Shown here: positions 38,801-47,454 of the stretch, in pieces
Numbering within the stretch: the first letter of the stretch is position 1
How the letters are laid out: every line of letters begins with the position of its first letter
Source: an uncultured Oligoflexia bacterium
Lineage (GTDB): Bacteria > Bdellovibrionota > Bacteriovoracia > Bacteriovoracales > Bacteriovoracaceae
DNA: 64,000 nucleotides
Direction of reading: 5' to 3'
Assembly (NCBI GenBank): GCA_913058265.1
Contig: CAJXPQ010000013.1
Location: 29,585-93,584 of the forward strand
Position numbers and translations under genes: made by a program
The notes under the pieces: model-generated
Seen by the model: only the letters and a program-made list of their open reading frames with translations
What the model was told of the DNA's origin: nothing
Databases searched by the model: none

Positions 38801-40950
38801 CAAATTCATATTGTGAATCTCTAAATTCATCAAAATTTAATAATAATATATCTCGATATGCAGATAGCCCTACCAATCAAAATATTCAAACTTTTATTAC
38901 GGAAGATACTGATACATTCGGTCTCGCTGCAAGAATATTAGGACGTCCCTATAAATACTATGGAGATGAAGCGGTAAACTCGACTGCAAGAACACAGCTC
39001 AATAATACAAAAATTAACTCTGTCTGTATTCCAGGAAAAGATACTGTTAATGTAGATAATACTGAGGATGCTAATTTTATTGCAATTGAAAATCGTGAAG
39101 CTGATAAGATTAGTAATGTTGGCCGTACAATGAGCTCATTAGTTTCTCAAGATGAAAATTACCTGTCCTTCTGCCCTGGAACTGACGATGAAGGTAATTA
39201 TACACATCTAAATGATGTGCAACTAAATGATAGTAGTCATAAACCCTTTGCCATTAAAGAGAATCTATCCTCAAATAGTTTAATTTTAGACTCCCTTGAA
39301 GATAAAAAATTATTTAATGATACAACCAGCCTCGTAACATCTATTGGCTATCATAAGAATACTTGTTTAAGAGCTCCTGGGGCAAAATGTTTTTCTGACT
39401 TTGAATGTGCTCCGAATGAATTTATTTCACAAAAATTCAAATCAGTTTCAAATTTTAATGGTGAAATTAGCGAAGCAGAAGAGAAGTTTTGGGAAGAAGA
39501 ACTCATTTGTGGGAACTCCCAAAATAGATATCAAGAAGGCGGGTTCTTCCCTAATCCGGTATATGAAACTTATGAAAATCACTGTTGTCGAGAAACAGGA
39601 AAAGAATTTACATACTTTACACAGAAGCATGAAGGTAGTGACTTTAAAGTTGTGAATGATTCTGATGAGCCGCTTATTCCAGGAGTTAATCAAGATTATA
39701 ATTCTCCTGAGAGATACTCTAGAACCCATACTGTTTATGATAAGTTAATATCTGAGCCTACTAAGTACCCATCGATGGTCAGTGCGAGTGAACAGCCAGT
39801 AGATCCTCTGGCGATGACTCTAGAAAAGATCAAGCAATACAATACTCTCCACCTTCATAATGAAAGAATGTGTTGTACCGGACACTGGGTAAGGAAGCTT
39901 GAAAGCTCAGATGCTAATCGCTTTGGCCCTACAAGCCAACAGAATATTGAGCTGACAACATTTAAGCCTTTAAATTGGTATCCTAACAACATACCTGCTG
40001 TGAATATATTTCCTAACGGGGCCTACGACCCCACCATTATGCCTTATGCTTGTGATCAGTTCGATGTTCAAACAACAGACTGTGAAATTAAAAATCTCAT
40101 AGAAGGAAATAGCGAAGAGACTAAATACCTTGAGTGGTTCTCAAAATTTGAGCTCATAGGTATTCCTCAAGTCTTAATTGAAACAAATAATGAAATTCCT
40201 AAGCCTATGAGTACAGAGGCAATGGATACAAATGGTGACGGTACTGATGATACCGCATCTCAACAGGATATCAGTGGACTTAACCTACCTCTTGATAACA
40301 CAATAAAAGATGCAAATTCAGATGGTAAAGTTGACGCCACATTCAATGGGAAAGAGTACTACTCTGCTTCATCATATGAAAACTTTGAAATGGGCAGTGG
40401 TAAACTTAAAAAGATCTTCTCTGAAGATGAATTCAATTGCTGTATCCCTACAGGTATAGAGGTTGATGCAAACTTGCCTCCCTCTAGCTGCTGTACAGGA
40501 CAAATTGATGGTAGCTCTGGTGTTAACAGATGTTGTCTGCCAGATTTCACAGATCTTTCAGTTTATACAAATAGATATGTTTCAAGTGAGGGTGCATTCT
40601 TTAACGGGCAAAAGATAAACGATTCCGATATTGACCCTACGACAGGTTATATTAAAAAAGAAATTGTTCTTCAGATGGCATCAACAATGTGTTGTGGCGG
40701 AAAAGCAGTTTTAGGACGAGTCATTAAGAATAATTTTATTCCAACTCTGGCCTCACAGCCAGTAAATGTTGATGGTGCCCAACCTCAAGTTAGGCGTTGG
40801 CAATTTCTCAATGAAATGGATAATGCAGATAATGATTATAATATCGGTGTTAAATGGAATAATCATGTTTATTGTATTGGTGATCAAGACTTAACTGAAG
40901 AGTCTGACAGTGGCTCAGGCGGTGGTGGCGGCGGCGCTGTTCAGGAATAA
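35899..40950 (+). CDS. Giant Cys-rich lipoprotein (1683 aa)
   Basis: Lipobox FIISSC; multiple Cys clusters (NCCLSGQC, CESDNDC, CFSDFEC, HCCRE, MCCTGHW, NCCIPTG, SCCTGQ, RCCLPD, MCCGGK); DTNGDGTDD and DANSDGKVD Ca-binding-like loops; ends GSGGGGGGAVQE. Confidence 0.8.
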   Translation: MMKKIFSFKFIFTFALMFIISSCLPEQQQVPVDSGTSDQSSTVDDEVVVEEENPTLPQVVNFLQQGSTDTTTTLSLFSDFKDTFLLRGNDIIAFLKDQSQSSQSNFCMTTNFTGASGATAKNILVLSARIRSFYSTTLKTREYFLQFDPNNKDLNQTDCLSVSLVNKLNSVYGSTNITYSMDEICPDCNTNISSTSLRLFNLSGVEFSSSLIAHLNLSVIPGLGSTSTGTVETCSINANCISSGFNCCLSGQCVNHGEVRPETLQSSDEYLAALQLVLARPELIKNYEHLFYVCPMMVPTTEEDPEDIDPVQNANDLFTELTRLYECTTPQVDEFSICTMDYNDASTLMNGSSHDFLAGNDDKTFDNINSFMNGTQNIVQIDYAGRILYKDALTSEQTNIALPSYITLGVTNDSLTQAQVASINTTLPEDATNDTVSISYKVDGTCEKLGTSLARCMKYYKQAQISTPSRSSDHASGNNTFNLPTYFDSDFNVIVEVGGSIVPKGTTTWSSVGNSIVFNSSTFPVVDNQEISISYFVTDDVDMLTVSKELAQSGIDDHCACDPLKDPCTLKPIQSEVGGELKTTSYVCIYPQPDVPNGPLQETVYVSAKSVPHKFYDEFGVNYDLGDVASENVQEGLEFEYTDGNNLKPNNVGTYIGFNEIYGTMNLNEASPLPPKVVNVDKGTTYDIFVDEGAFSTCLNCGSDYFSNMQKVFPNNFNYKGAGYYANLVESRRRKNQSKYPGDDFKFGRACFVPASMMPWTHSANTDVKTQRNNRLAAQHFLYSNGMNKDWYGFDYGSMIGSFDGVKWFSIGNQRRIKAESNKLYLAVNAYFGDLTINNTFKLMISEISSVLNSGSFINHDSDSDGAECQRAHFCESDNDCLTNLGYEYTCQNVSEFQTPWPQFDSNGNEISGSISRSLLSLVGGSNGQAKRCVYRGPGAICEQRQFSVNSSSSYASTSNSALHACSPNSYCESLNSSKFNNNISRYADSPTNQNIQTFITEDTDTFGLAARILGRPYKYYGDEAVNSTARTQLNNTKINSVCIPGKDTVNVDNTEDANFIAIENREADKISNVGRTMSSLVSQDENYLSFCPGTDDEGNYTHLNDVQLNDSSHKPFAIKENLSSNSLILDSLEDKKLFNDTTSLVTSIGYHKNTCLRAPGAKCFSDFECAPNEFISQKFKSVSNFNGEISEAEEKFWEEELICGNSQNRYQEGGFFPNPVYETYENHCCRETGKEFTYFTQKHEGSDFKVVNDSDEPLIPGVNQDYNSPERYSRTHTVYDKLISEPTKYPSMVSASEQPVDPLAMTLEKIKQYNTLHLHNERMCCTGHWVRKLESSDANRFGPTSQQNIELTTFKPLNWYPNNIPAVNIFPNGAYDPTIMPYACDQFDVQTTDCEIKNLIEGNSEETKYLEWFSKFELIGIPQVLIETNNEIPKPMSTEAMDTNGDGTDDTASQQDISGLNLPLDNTIKDANSDGKVDATFNGKEYYSASSYENFEMGSGKLKKIFSEDEFNCCIPTGIEVDANLPPSSCCTGQIDGSSGVNRCCLPDFTDLSVYTNRYVSSEGAFFNGQKINDSDIDPTTGYIKKEIVLQMASTMCCGGKAVLGRVIKNNFIPTLASQPVNVDGAQPQVRRWQFLNEMDNADNDYNIGVKWNNHVYCIGDQDLTEESDSGSGGGGGGAVQE

Positions 40951-41738
40951 TAAATGAGCATAGCTCCAATGATCACTCTATAAACACTAAAGTAAACTAA
41001 TCCCACCTTTGAAATCAATTTTAAAAAAAAGTGGATAGTAACAATCCCAAATAGAAAAGAAGCAATTACACCAACTCCCATAATTGAAGGGGCAACATCA
41101 ATCGCCGTTCCTCCTAAAATCTCAGGAAGTTTAAAAGTAATACTTCCAATAATTACAGGAAGCGATAAAAGAAAAGAAAATCTTGAAGCATCAATTCTAC
41201 TCATTCCTAAGAACCTAGATGTCGTTAAAGTGATACCAGAACGACTCACTCCAGGAAAAATGGCAAAGCTCTGGGAAAGTCCGATGATTAAAGCATTTTT
41301 AAGGGAGTACTCCTTAACCATACTAGTCCCCTTATCTTCTCTCCTATCAGCTAGATACATCAAGATCCCAAAGAATATAAAGTTACAACCTATGATAAAA
41401 GATGTTCGTCCATAATCTAGAGCTGTTTTTTTTAATATTAAGATTAGTAAGAATGAAAAAAAAGTCGCAAGAGTATAGTTAATAAAATAAGGAGATTTTG
41501 AAACTTGTCGTGTCTTAAGTAGTAAGATTCCTTCTTTGCACAAAATCAAAAGTTCTTTATTAAAATAGAGGATAACGGCAATTGCTGTTCCCAAATGCAT
41601 CATAAGGTCAAAGAAAACTCCTGGGTCCTTTAGAGGTAGGAAATGGGGAATCAATGCAAGGTGTCCGCTGGAACTGACAGGTAAAAACTCAGTAAGTCCC
41701 TGAATAAATCCATAAAAAATGGCAAGTAGGTTATTCAT
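40941..41738 (-). CDS. uppP: Undecaprenyl-diphosphatase
   Basis: IQGLTEFLPVSSSGHLALIPHFL, FPGVSRSGITLTTSRFLGMSR. Confidence 0.95.
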   Translation of the reverse strand: MNNLLAIFYGFIQGLTEFLPVSSSGHLALIPHFLPLKDPGVFFDLMMHLGTAIAVILYFNKELLILCKEGILLLKTRQVSKSPYFINYTLATFFSFLLILILKKTALDYGRTSFIIGCNFIFFGILMYLADRREDKGTSMVKEYSLKNALIIGLSQSFAIFPGVSRSGITLTTSRFLGMSRIDASRFSFLLSLPVIIGSITFKLPEILGGTAIDVAPSIMGVGVIASFLFGIVTIHFFLKLISKVGLVYFSVYRVIIGAMLIYYS

Positions 41739-44161
41739 TAGATACTCTTTATCTCTTCAATTTGAAAAAACTCTTTGTCATTTTTACCAATCGCCTGGAT
41801 TAGTTCAGAAATATTTTGATATAGTTTTTTATGATTTACTTTGTTACTCTCGATTAGACTTAATAACTTTCGAGCATTCTCTTCTACAAGCTTAAGCCCC
41901 TCCATACTTGAATTTTCAATAAAGAATTTTGAAAGATCAAAGTATCTCTCATAAACAAGTTGGTTAGCCTCAAAGTCTACTCGTTTAGGGTTAGCAATAA
42001 AGCCTGTCATAAACTTTGAAATAAAATCTTCCTTTGAGTTCTCTACATTAAAAGTAAGATGACTAAGTGTTTTCTCAAACATAGGTGATGCAAGGTTCTG
42101 TGAGAGCTCATAAACAGGAATCTTTGGACTTGTATGCCCAATAGGAACTAAAGAGTAGTATCCGTCCTTTCCTACATTATGCTCTCCACTAAAAACCGTT
42201 CGAATGCCTTGTTCTTGTCGCATATTAAAAAAGTTAATTTTTTCAATCTTATCCTTGAATACACTTGAAAACTTCTCCCGAAAATCTCTGTGTCCATTGA
42301 CCATCGCTCCCTGACTCAGGATAAAGTCTGGAAGTGTTTTTAAATTTAGCCCATAGATACTACTGATAATACCTTTTGTTTCCTCAGTCAGAATAATCGT
42401 ATCTGCTTTTGATTTTTTAAAATTTTTGTTATTAAGCGACACATCTTTCACAAGTGCATAAATCTGTGGTTGATAAACTTGAGACAGTAAGTTTAAGCCA
42501 ACAAAGTCTTTATATAATTCAGAAATAGTGAAGGTTTTAGTTTTTATAATACTTATTCCCTTACCTGTGTTTGTATCAACAATAACGATTCCTGGTCTGA
42601 TCTTTTTTATTTTTTTTGTCATCGTGATACTAAAAGTTGGTAATGTCGTAAAGTTCTCGTCGGACTCATAACTCAGACCTAAGGCGGTAGACTTCAATTT
42701 ATTCTTATAGGTCCATGGTGAAATTCTATTCTCTACTGTTTGAACCTTTACCTCTGGCAAAAGATCTAATCCTTTGACTAGTGGAGAGAATCCGTACCCT
42801 ATTGCAAAGATAATAATCCAAAAGAACCCACCGATGAGAGCGTAAGCACCACTCAAAGAGACAACTTGAGTTCTTGTTATAATTTCTTTGAATGACCTTT
42901 TTGAGAACAATGTTGAAATATCAAAGATAATAAAAGGAAGTAATATAATTCCAAATATTTCTCGAAATACAGAGTTAACTCTTTTAATAAGAGTTCCACC
43001 TCTAGCAGTCAGACCTAATAAGACTTGTCCTATACTTGTTCCAAAAATCAAAGAAGTTGAGATCCGCACTGACAAATACAAAAGGAGAAAGGTTCCCACC
43101 GCGCCCAAGTATTCAAACTTTAGAACGTCGACATATATTTTATCAATTTCAGGAACTTCCTTAATGGCAATTTGATAATAAGGTAACACATACTCAGTAA
43201 AGAATGGTTTTACTTCATTTATTATTTTTCCAGGCATCTCGTTAAAGAAGGTAACGAAGTCAGTAAAAGGCTTAAAGACTTCCCAAATAGTAAAAGAGAT
43301 AATTAGATCTATAATGACCGCCAATAGTCTGTATAAGCCATTTGCGGACGGATCGATAGCAATTTTCACTTTTGTCTTTTTTGATTTTTTATTATTAGCT
43401 TTAACGGACTTTTGTGCTTTTTTATCCGCTTTAACATCAGCATTAAATGCCTGTATATCCGCTGAGTTTATATCGAGAGTTTTCCCTTCAACAGTACCAG
43501 TCTCCTCTCCACCTTTTAAGTAGGCGAGAACTGATGAATCAAGAACGACCTCTTCTGGATCTTCGATTTTTTCTTCCTCGAGCTCTTCTTCCTCTATTTC
43601 TTCTTCCTCTATTTCTTCTTCCTCTATTTCTTCTTCAAGATCTTTGGCTTCTATTTCAAGTTCATCCCCAATATCATCGTCTTCTTCGACTTCAGAGAGA
43701 TCGCTTGATTCTACAACTTCATCCAGAGGGATTTCTGCGGTCTCTTCAAACTCTTCTAAGTCTTCCGCATCAACAGGTATTTCAAATAGTTCAATTTTCG
43801 CTTCTAGAGAGCCTATTTTTACTTTATCTTTCTCTGAAATAAAGAACATTTTTGAAGGAGCAAGCCTCTTTTTATTAATAAAGGTACCATCTTGACTAGA
43901 ATGATCCATGATCATAACTACGTTTCCTTTATTCAGAATAAAGGTACAGTGCCTTGGAGAAACACTATCATCTGGAACTATTATATCGCCAACGTCTGAG
44001 CCAACGGTCAACTTACTTACTAATTGAGTAGATAAATCATCAGATGAGCCAGGAAAGCTTAAATATACACCAACTTCAACATCGCCTGAATTCGGCGACT
44101 TAGCCCCTACCGTGCCCATTTTCTTTGCCGCTTTATCTTTACCTAGTAACTTTCCTAACAC
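41738..44161 (-). CDS. FHA-domain plus acidic linker plus RDD-type membrane protein
   Basis: DIIVPDDSVSPRHCTFILNKGNVVMIMDHSSQDGTFINKKRL (FHA); NGLYRLLAVIIDLIISFTIWEVF...FGTSIGQVLLGLTARGG (RDD). Confidence 0.85.
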   Translation of the reverse strand: MLGKLLGKDKAAKKMGTVGAKSPNSGDVEVGVYLSFPGSSDDLSTQLVSKLTVGSDVGDIIVPDDSVSPRHCTFILNKGNVVMIMDHSSQDGTFINKKRLAPSKMFFISEKDKVKIGSLEAKIELFEIPVDAEDLEEFEETAEIPLDEVVESSDLSEVEEDDDIGDELEIEAKDLEEEIEEEEIEEEEIEEEELEEEKIEDPEEVVLDSSVLAYLKGGEETGTVEGKTLDINSADIQAFNADVKADKKAQKSVKANNKKSKKTKVKIAIDPSANGLYRLLAVIIDLIISFTIWEVFKPFTDFVTFFNEMPGKIINEVKPFFTEYVLPYYQIAIKEVPEIDKIYVDVLKFEYLGAVGTFLLLYLSVRISTSLIFGTSIGQVLLGLTARGGTLIKRVNSVFREIFGIILLPFIIFDISTLFSKRSFKEIITRTQVVSLSGAYALIGGFFWIIIFAIGYGFSPLVKGLDLLPEVKVQTVENRISPWTYKNKLKSTALGLSYESDENFTTLPTFSITMTKKIKKIRPGIVIVDTNTGKGISIIKTKTFTISELYKDFVGLNLLSQVYQPQIYALVKDVSLNNKNFKKSKADTIILTEETKGIISSIYGLNLKTLPDFILSQGAMVNGHRDFREKFSSVFKDKIEKINFFNMRQEQGIRTVFSGEHNVGKDGYYSLVPIGHTSPKIPVYELSQNLASPMFEKTLSHLTFNVENSKEDFISKFMTGFIANPKRVDFEANQLVYERYFDLSKFFIENSSMEGLKLVEENARKLLSLIESNKVNHKKLYQNISELIQAIGKNDKEFFQIEEIKSI
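43585..43636 (-). repeat. In-frame 15-bp tandem repeat encoding EEEIE units
   Basis: Unit cttcttcctctattt about 3 copies at 43585/43600/43615 encoding ...EEEIEEEEIEEEEIEEEELEEE. Confidence 0.85.
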
Positions 44162-44369
44162 GTGCTTATTTTTCCTAAAAAACGTTTAATTCTATATATT
44201 TAGTTTAACTTATCAATACGTTTTGCCAAGTATTTCAACTAAATAAGTACAGTCTCTTGGAGCAAAACGCTCAAGCATTTATAATAGTAATAATTATTTA
44301 CTTAATCTCTCATTAAATTTTAATGCTTTAGAGCCGATAAGTTAGTGAGATATTTTTAAGGGTTAAACC

Positions 44370-47300
44370 ATGATGAAAAGTTTATTTAAAACATTCTACA
44401 AAAGTGCAAATCTACTGATTGTATTTCAGTTGTCTTTCGCTCCTCTTGCAATGGCGAATCAAGATGGTGTTAGTAGAGAAGAAAATAATTGGACGAGTAC
44501 TGCTGACTTCATGGCAACACTAGCATCCGTAGCACAAACTGGAACAAGTGCATACTTAGCTGCTAAGAGACAAACTCCTTCGCAAAATATGTGTAATCAA
44601 ATTCAAGAAAGGCTAAACCTTCAACCAATTGACTCACGACAAGCACCAAGAGTATTTGATGGCTGTATGATCCTGCCAGCGAGAGGTAACTCTGTTTCAT
44701 CTGCTCTGCAATGTTCTAATGTTGACCAGGGCCAGATTATGAGTGGCTATGGTGACTGTATGATTCAAGCTGCTGAGAACAATATTAATGAACTCAAAAA
44801 CTTTCAAACAAAGGGTCACGAAAGATATACCACTCAAGGTGTAGGTTGTTATGATCAAAAAATCTTAGATTTTGAAACAATGCTAACCACTAGAGAAGAA
44901 GAGCTGACTAAATATCAAAATAATCTAGAAGAAATCTATAAGACTTTACTAGAAAATACAGATCAAGCATTTGAAAATGTTAAAAAGACAGAGGCCATAT
45001 TAGGCGGAGGTCCAGGAGCTGCGGAATACTTAAAAGACGAAGAGTTCTCTGATATATTCCTCGGTGCGAGTGATGGCGGTATCTGTGGATCTATTTTATC
45101 TAAGGAAAATTTTAACACTAGCGGGACAACTGGTGGACTAAGAGAAATTGGAAAAAACCTTGCATCGATTGTAGATGACTCTAGTGGATCAGGAAAAAAC
45201 AGAAGGCTCTCAGCAGCTGAACTCCTAGATAATAGAGGTCGAAATCAAAAGCAAATAGCCAAAGAAATTCGATCAATTGCTTCAAGGCTTGCCAAAAAAG
45301 TAAAAAATAGCAGCAATGCCATTACAACTAAAGGGCTTGATATTGCCACAAGATCAAAGTTAGTTAGCAGCGGAAGCAAGGCAATGGAAAATGCCATGAA
45401 AATTGCAGATGAAAAAGTTCAAGAAGAATTGACTGAACTTAAACGTAAAAATAACATTGCTATCGTAGCAGACCCAAGTGATCAAAGCCTTGAGGGAAAA
45501 GAAATTTCACTCATAATGAATAAAATTACTAGTGGTGACTATACTAAACGAAGTTTAGATAATGCTTTACGTGATTATGAAGATGATAGGAAAAAAGCTT
45601 GTTTAAATAATTTAATTTCTTCAAATACTGGAGGAGATGCTTCAAAACTAGCTAGAATGTTCAAGCATCCAAATATATCTAAAAAGCGTAGTGAAGAAGC
45701 AGATAATGGATTAGCAAATAAAATAGTAAAAGCATTTCAAGAAAATAAAAATATTGATGATATAAAGAAAGATATCCAAAAAGCGCAAAACTCAAGCCGT
45801 CTTTATTCTCGTTATGTAATGAAGCCAGGAAAATCATTTAGTATTGGAGATCAAAATTTCTCTGCTTCAACTTCCCTTCGTGCAGCAGATTTCTTTGGGA
45901 TGTTAGTAGATAACTGTCACTCACAATATGGTGTTGCAGTAAAAGATGGTTTCTCTTATGCAGATATTAAGGACAATGTTAAGGCTTACGGTACTGCCTA
46001 TATGCAAGCAAGAACATCTGCTGCCAATACACTAAGAGATACAATCACTGATGAATTACTTACCTGTTCATCTGATGGAGCAACTGGTGTAACTGCAATG
46101 AGTTGTGATCCAAAGGCTGGTGCCCTTGACCTAAACAATGATAATTTTTGTTTAAGAACTGCTGTTAAGTGTGCATCGAATATGACTGCTTGTGCAGAGA
46201 AAGCGGCAACAGAAATTAAAACAGTAAAAACAGAACAAGATAAAAATATCAAATTTTATAATCAAGAAGTGGATTTATTTAAGAAAACTCTTAAGAAAGA
46301 ATTTGCTGCTATTGAAAAATTCATGGAGACTCAAGCTAGAAGTCTTGATGCTCAATTAAACATTGGAAGTGTATTCAATGTTGCTTTAAATAATGATAGT
46401 GATGATAAAAATAGTGGGAAAGATATTTTTCAAGGAGATGAATTTCCTAAAAACATTAAAATGCAAGATCCAAAAGCGTACTTAGATCAAGTAAAGAAAA
46501 AGATTGCTGACCTCAGAAAACAAGCTGAAGAGCAAAGACTTACTCAAATTCCAAAACTAAAGGCCATCTCTGCAGAATATGCAGCAAACTATGGTGCTGA
46601 ACAAAGAAACTGGGAAGAAATAATTGGGCAATGTACAGCTCGTAACAACCAAGTTGACCAAGCTATTGCTGATCAAGAAAAGCTCCTAGCTGATAATCAA
46701 TCAACCATTGACTCTGCTTGTATGGAAGCTATGGCCTATAATCAAGGTGGAGACGTTGATGTAGACGCCTTACGTTCAGACCTAACAAAGGCAATTGGAT
46801 TGGCCACTGCCGTCCCGGGAGTCGCGCAAATGAGTGCCAGCGATAGAGCACAAATAGCAAAAATCAAAAAAGTAAGCTGTGATACTAACCAGTCTGATAG
46901 TGGATCAAGTATTGCTAATAGTTTAAAGAACTCAGGTTCAGTTTCAATTACTCAGATCTGTGCACCTAATAGTTCACAGCTTAGTAAGTTTGATGATGAT
47001 ACTAAAAGGCAAATTTCACGTTATTGTGAAAATAAAGAAGCAAAAAAGTGTTCAGAAATTGTTGGCTTAAAAACTGAGACACAAGTAATGGCAGGCATTC
47101 CAACTACAGAAGGGGAAACTCCAGACATCAGGACAGATGCTGTAAATAAGGCTGCAAGAGTCTATCAAATAAATAATTCATGTTACTTTATGGGAAGCCC
47201 TAACAGCATTGAAGATCAGCTAGAAGAAGATAGTGAAGAGTCACGAGAAATTTTATTAGACCTCGCCTCTACTCTCGCATGTGATAAAGAGAGAAGTAGA

Positions 47301-47438
47301 CTTGGCCAAGTTAAGGTTTCAGTTTGTGATAATGCAGGACTTATTGGGGTGAATTCAAAAGGTATTAATGCTGGTGGCGGAGATATAGCAAGGGATCTGG
47401 CCACAGCGCTAGGTCAATCTGCGGCCATTAGTCAGTAA
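44370..47438 (+). CDS. Large exported coiled-coil-rich protein, unknown function
   Basis: Signal-like MMKSLFKTFYKSANLLIVFQLSFAPLAMANQ; long charged helical stretches; several Cys. Confidence 0.7.
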   Translation: MMKSLFKTFYKSANLLIVFQLSFAPLAMANQDGVSREENNWTSTADFMATLASVAQTGTSAYLAAKRQTPSQNMCNQIQERLNLQPIDSRQAPRVFDGCMILPARGNSVSSALQCSNVDQGQIMSGYGDCMIQAAENNINELKNFQTKGHERYTTQGVGCYDQKILDFETMLTTREEELTKYQNNLEEIYKTLLENTDQAFENVKKTEAILGGGPGAAEYLKDEEFSDIFLGASDGGICGSILSKENFNTSGTTGGLREIGKNLASIVDDSSGSGKNRRLSAAELLDNRGRNQKQIAKEIRSIASRLAKKVKNSSNAITTKGLDIATRSKLVSSGSKAMENAMKIADEKVQEELTELKRKNNIAIVADPSDQSLEGKEISLIMNKITSGDYTKRSLDNALRDYEDDRKKACLNNLISSNTGGDASKLARMFKHPNISKKRSEEADNGLANKIVKAFQENKNIDDIKKDIQKAQNSSRLYSRYVMKPGKSFSIGDQNFSASTSLRAADFFGMLVDNCHSQYGVAVKDGFSYADIKDNVKAYGTAYMQARTSAANTLRDTITDELLTCSSDGATGVTAMSCDPKAGALDLNNDNFCLRTAVKCASNMTACAEKAATEIKTVKTEQDKNIKFYNQEVDLFKKTLKKEFAAIEKFMETQARSLDAQLNIGSVFNVALNNDSDDKNSGKDIFQGDEFPKNIKMQDPKAYLDQVKKKIADLRKQAEEQRLTQIPKLKAISAEYAANYGAEQRNWEEIIGQCTARNNQVDQAIADQEKLLADNQSTIDSACMEAMAYNQGGDVDVDALRSDLTKAIGLATAVPGVAQMSASDRAQIAKIKKVSCDTNQSDSGSSIANSLKNSGSVSITQICAPNSSQLSKFDDDTKRQISRYCENKEAKKCSEIVGLKTETQVMAGIPTTEGETPDIRTDAVNKAARVYQINNSCYFMGSPNSIEDQLEEDSEESREILLDLASTLACDKERSRLGQVKVSVCDNAGLIGVNSKGINAGGGDIARDLATALGQSAAISQ

Positions 47439-47454
47439 TAATTAAAGGGGTAAA

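Noticed and set aside
43447-43842. Plus-strand ORF with LLPLFLLPLFLLPLFLL repeats
   Set aside because: Antisense shadow of the acidic EEEIE repeat in the FHA-RDD gene; no independent coding evidence.
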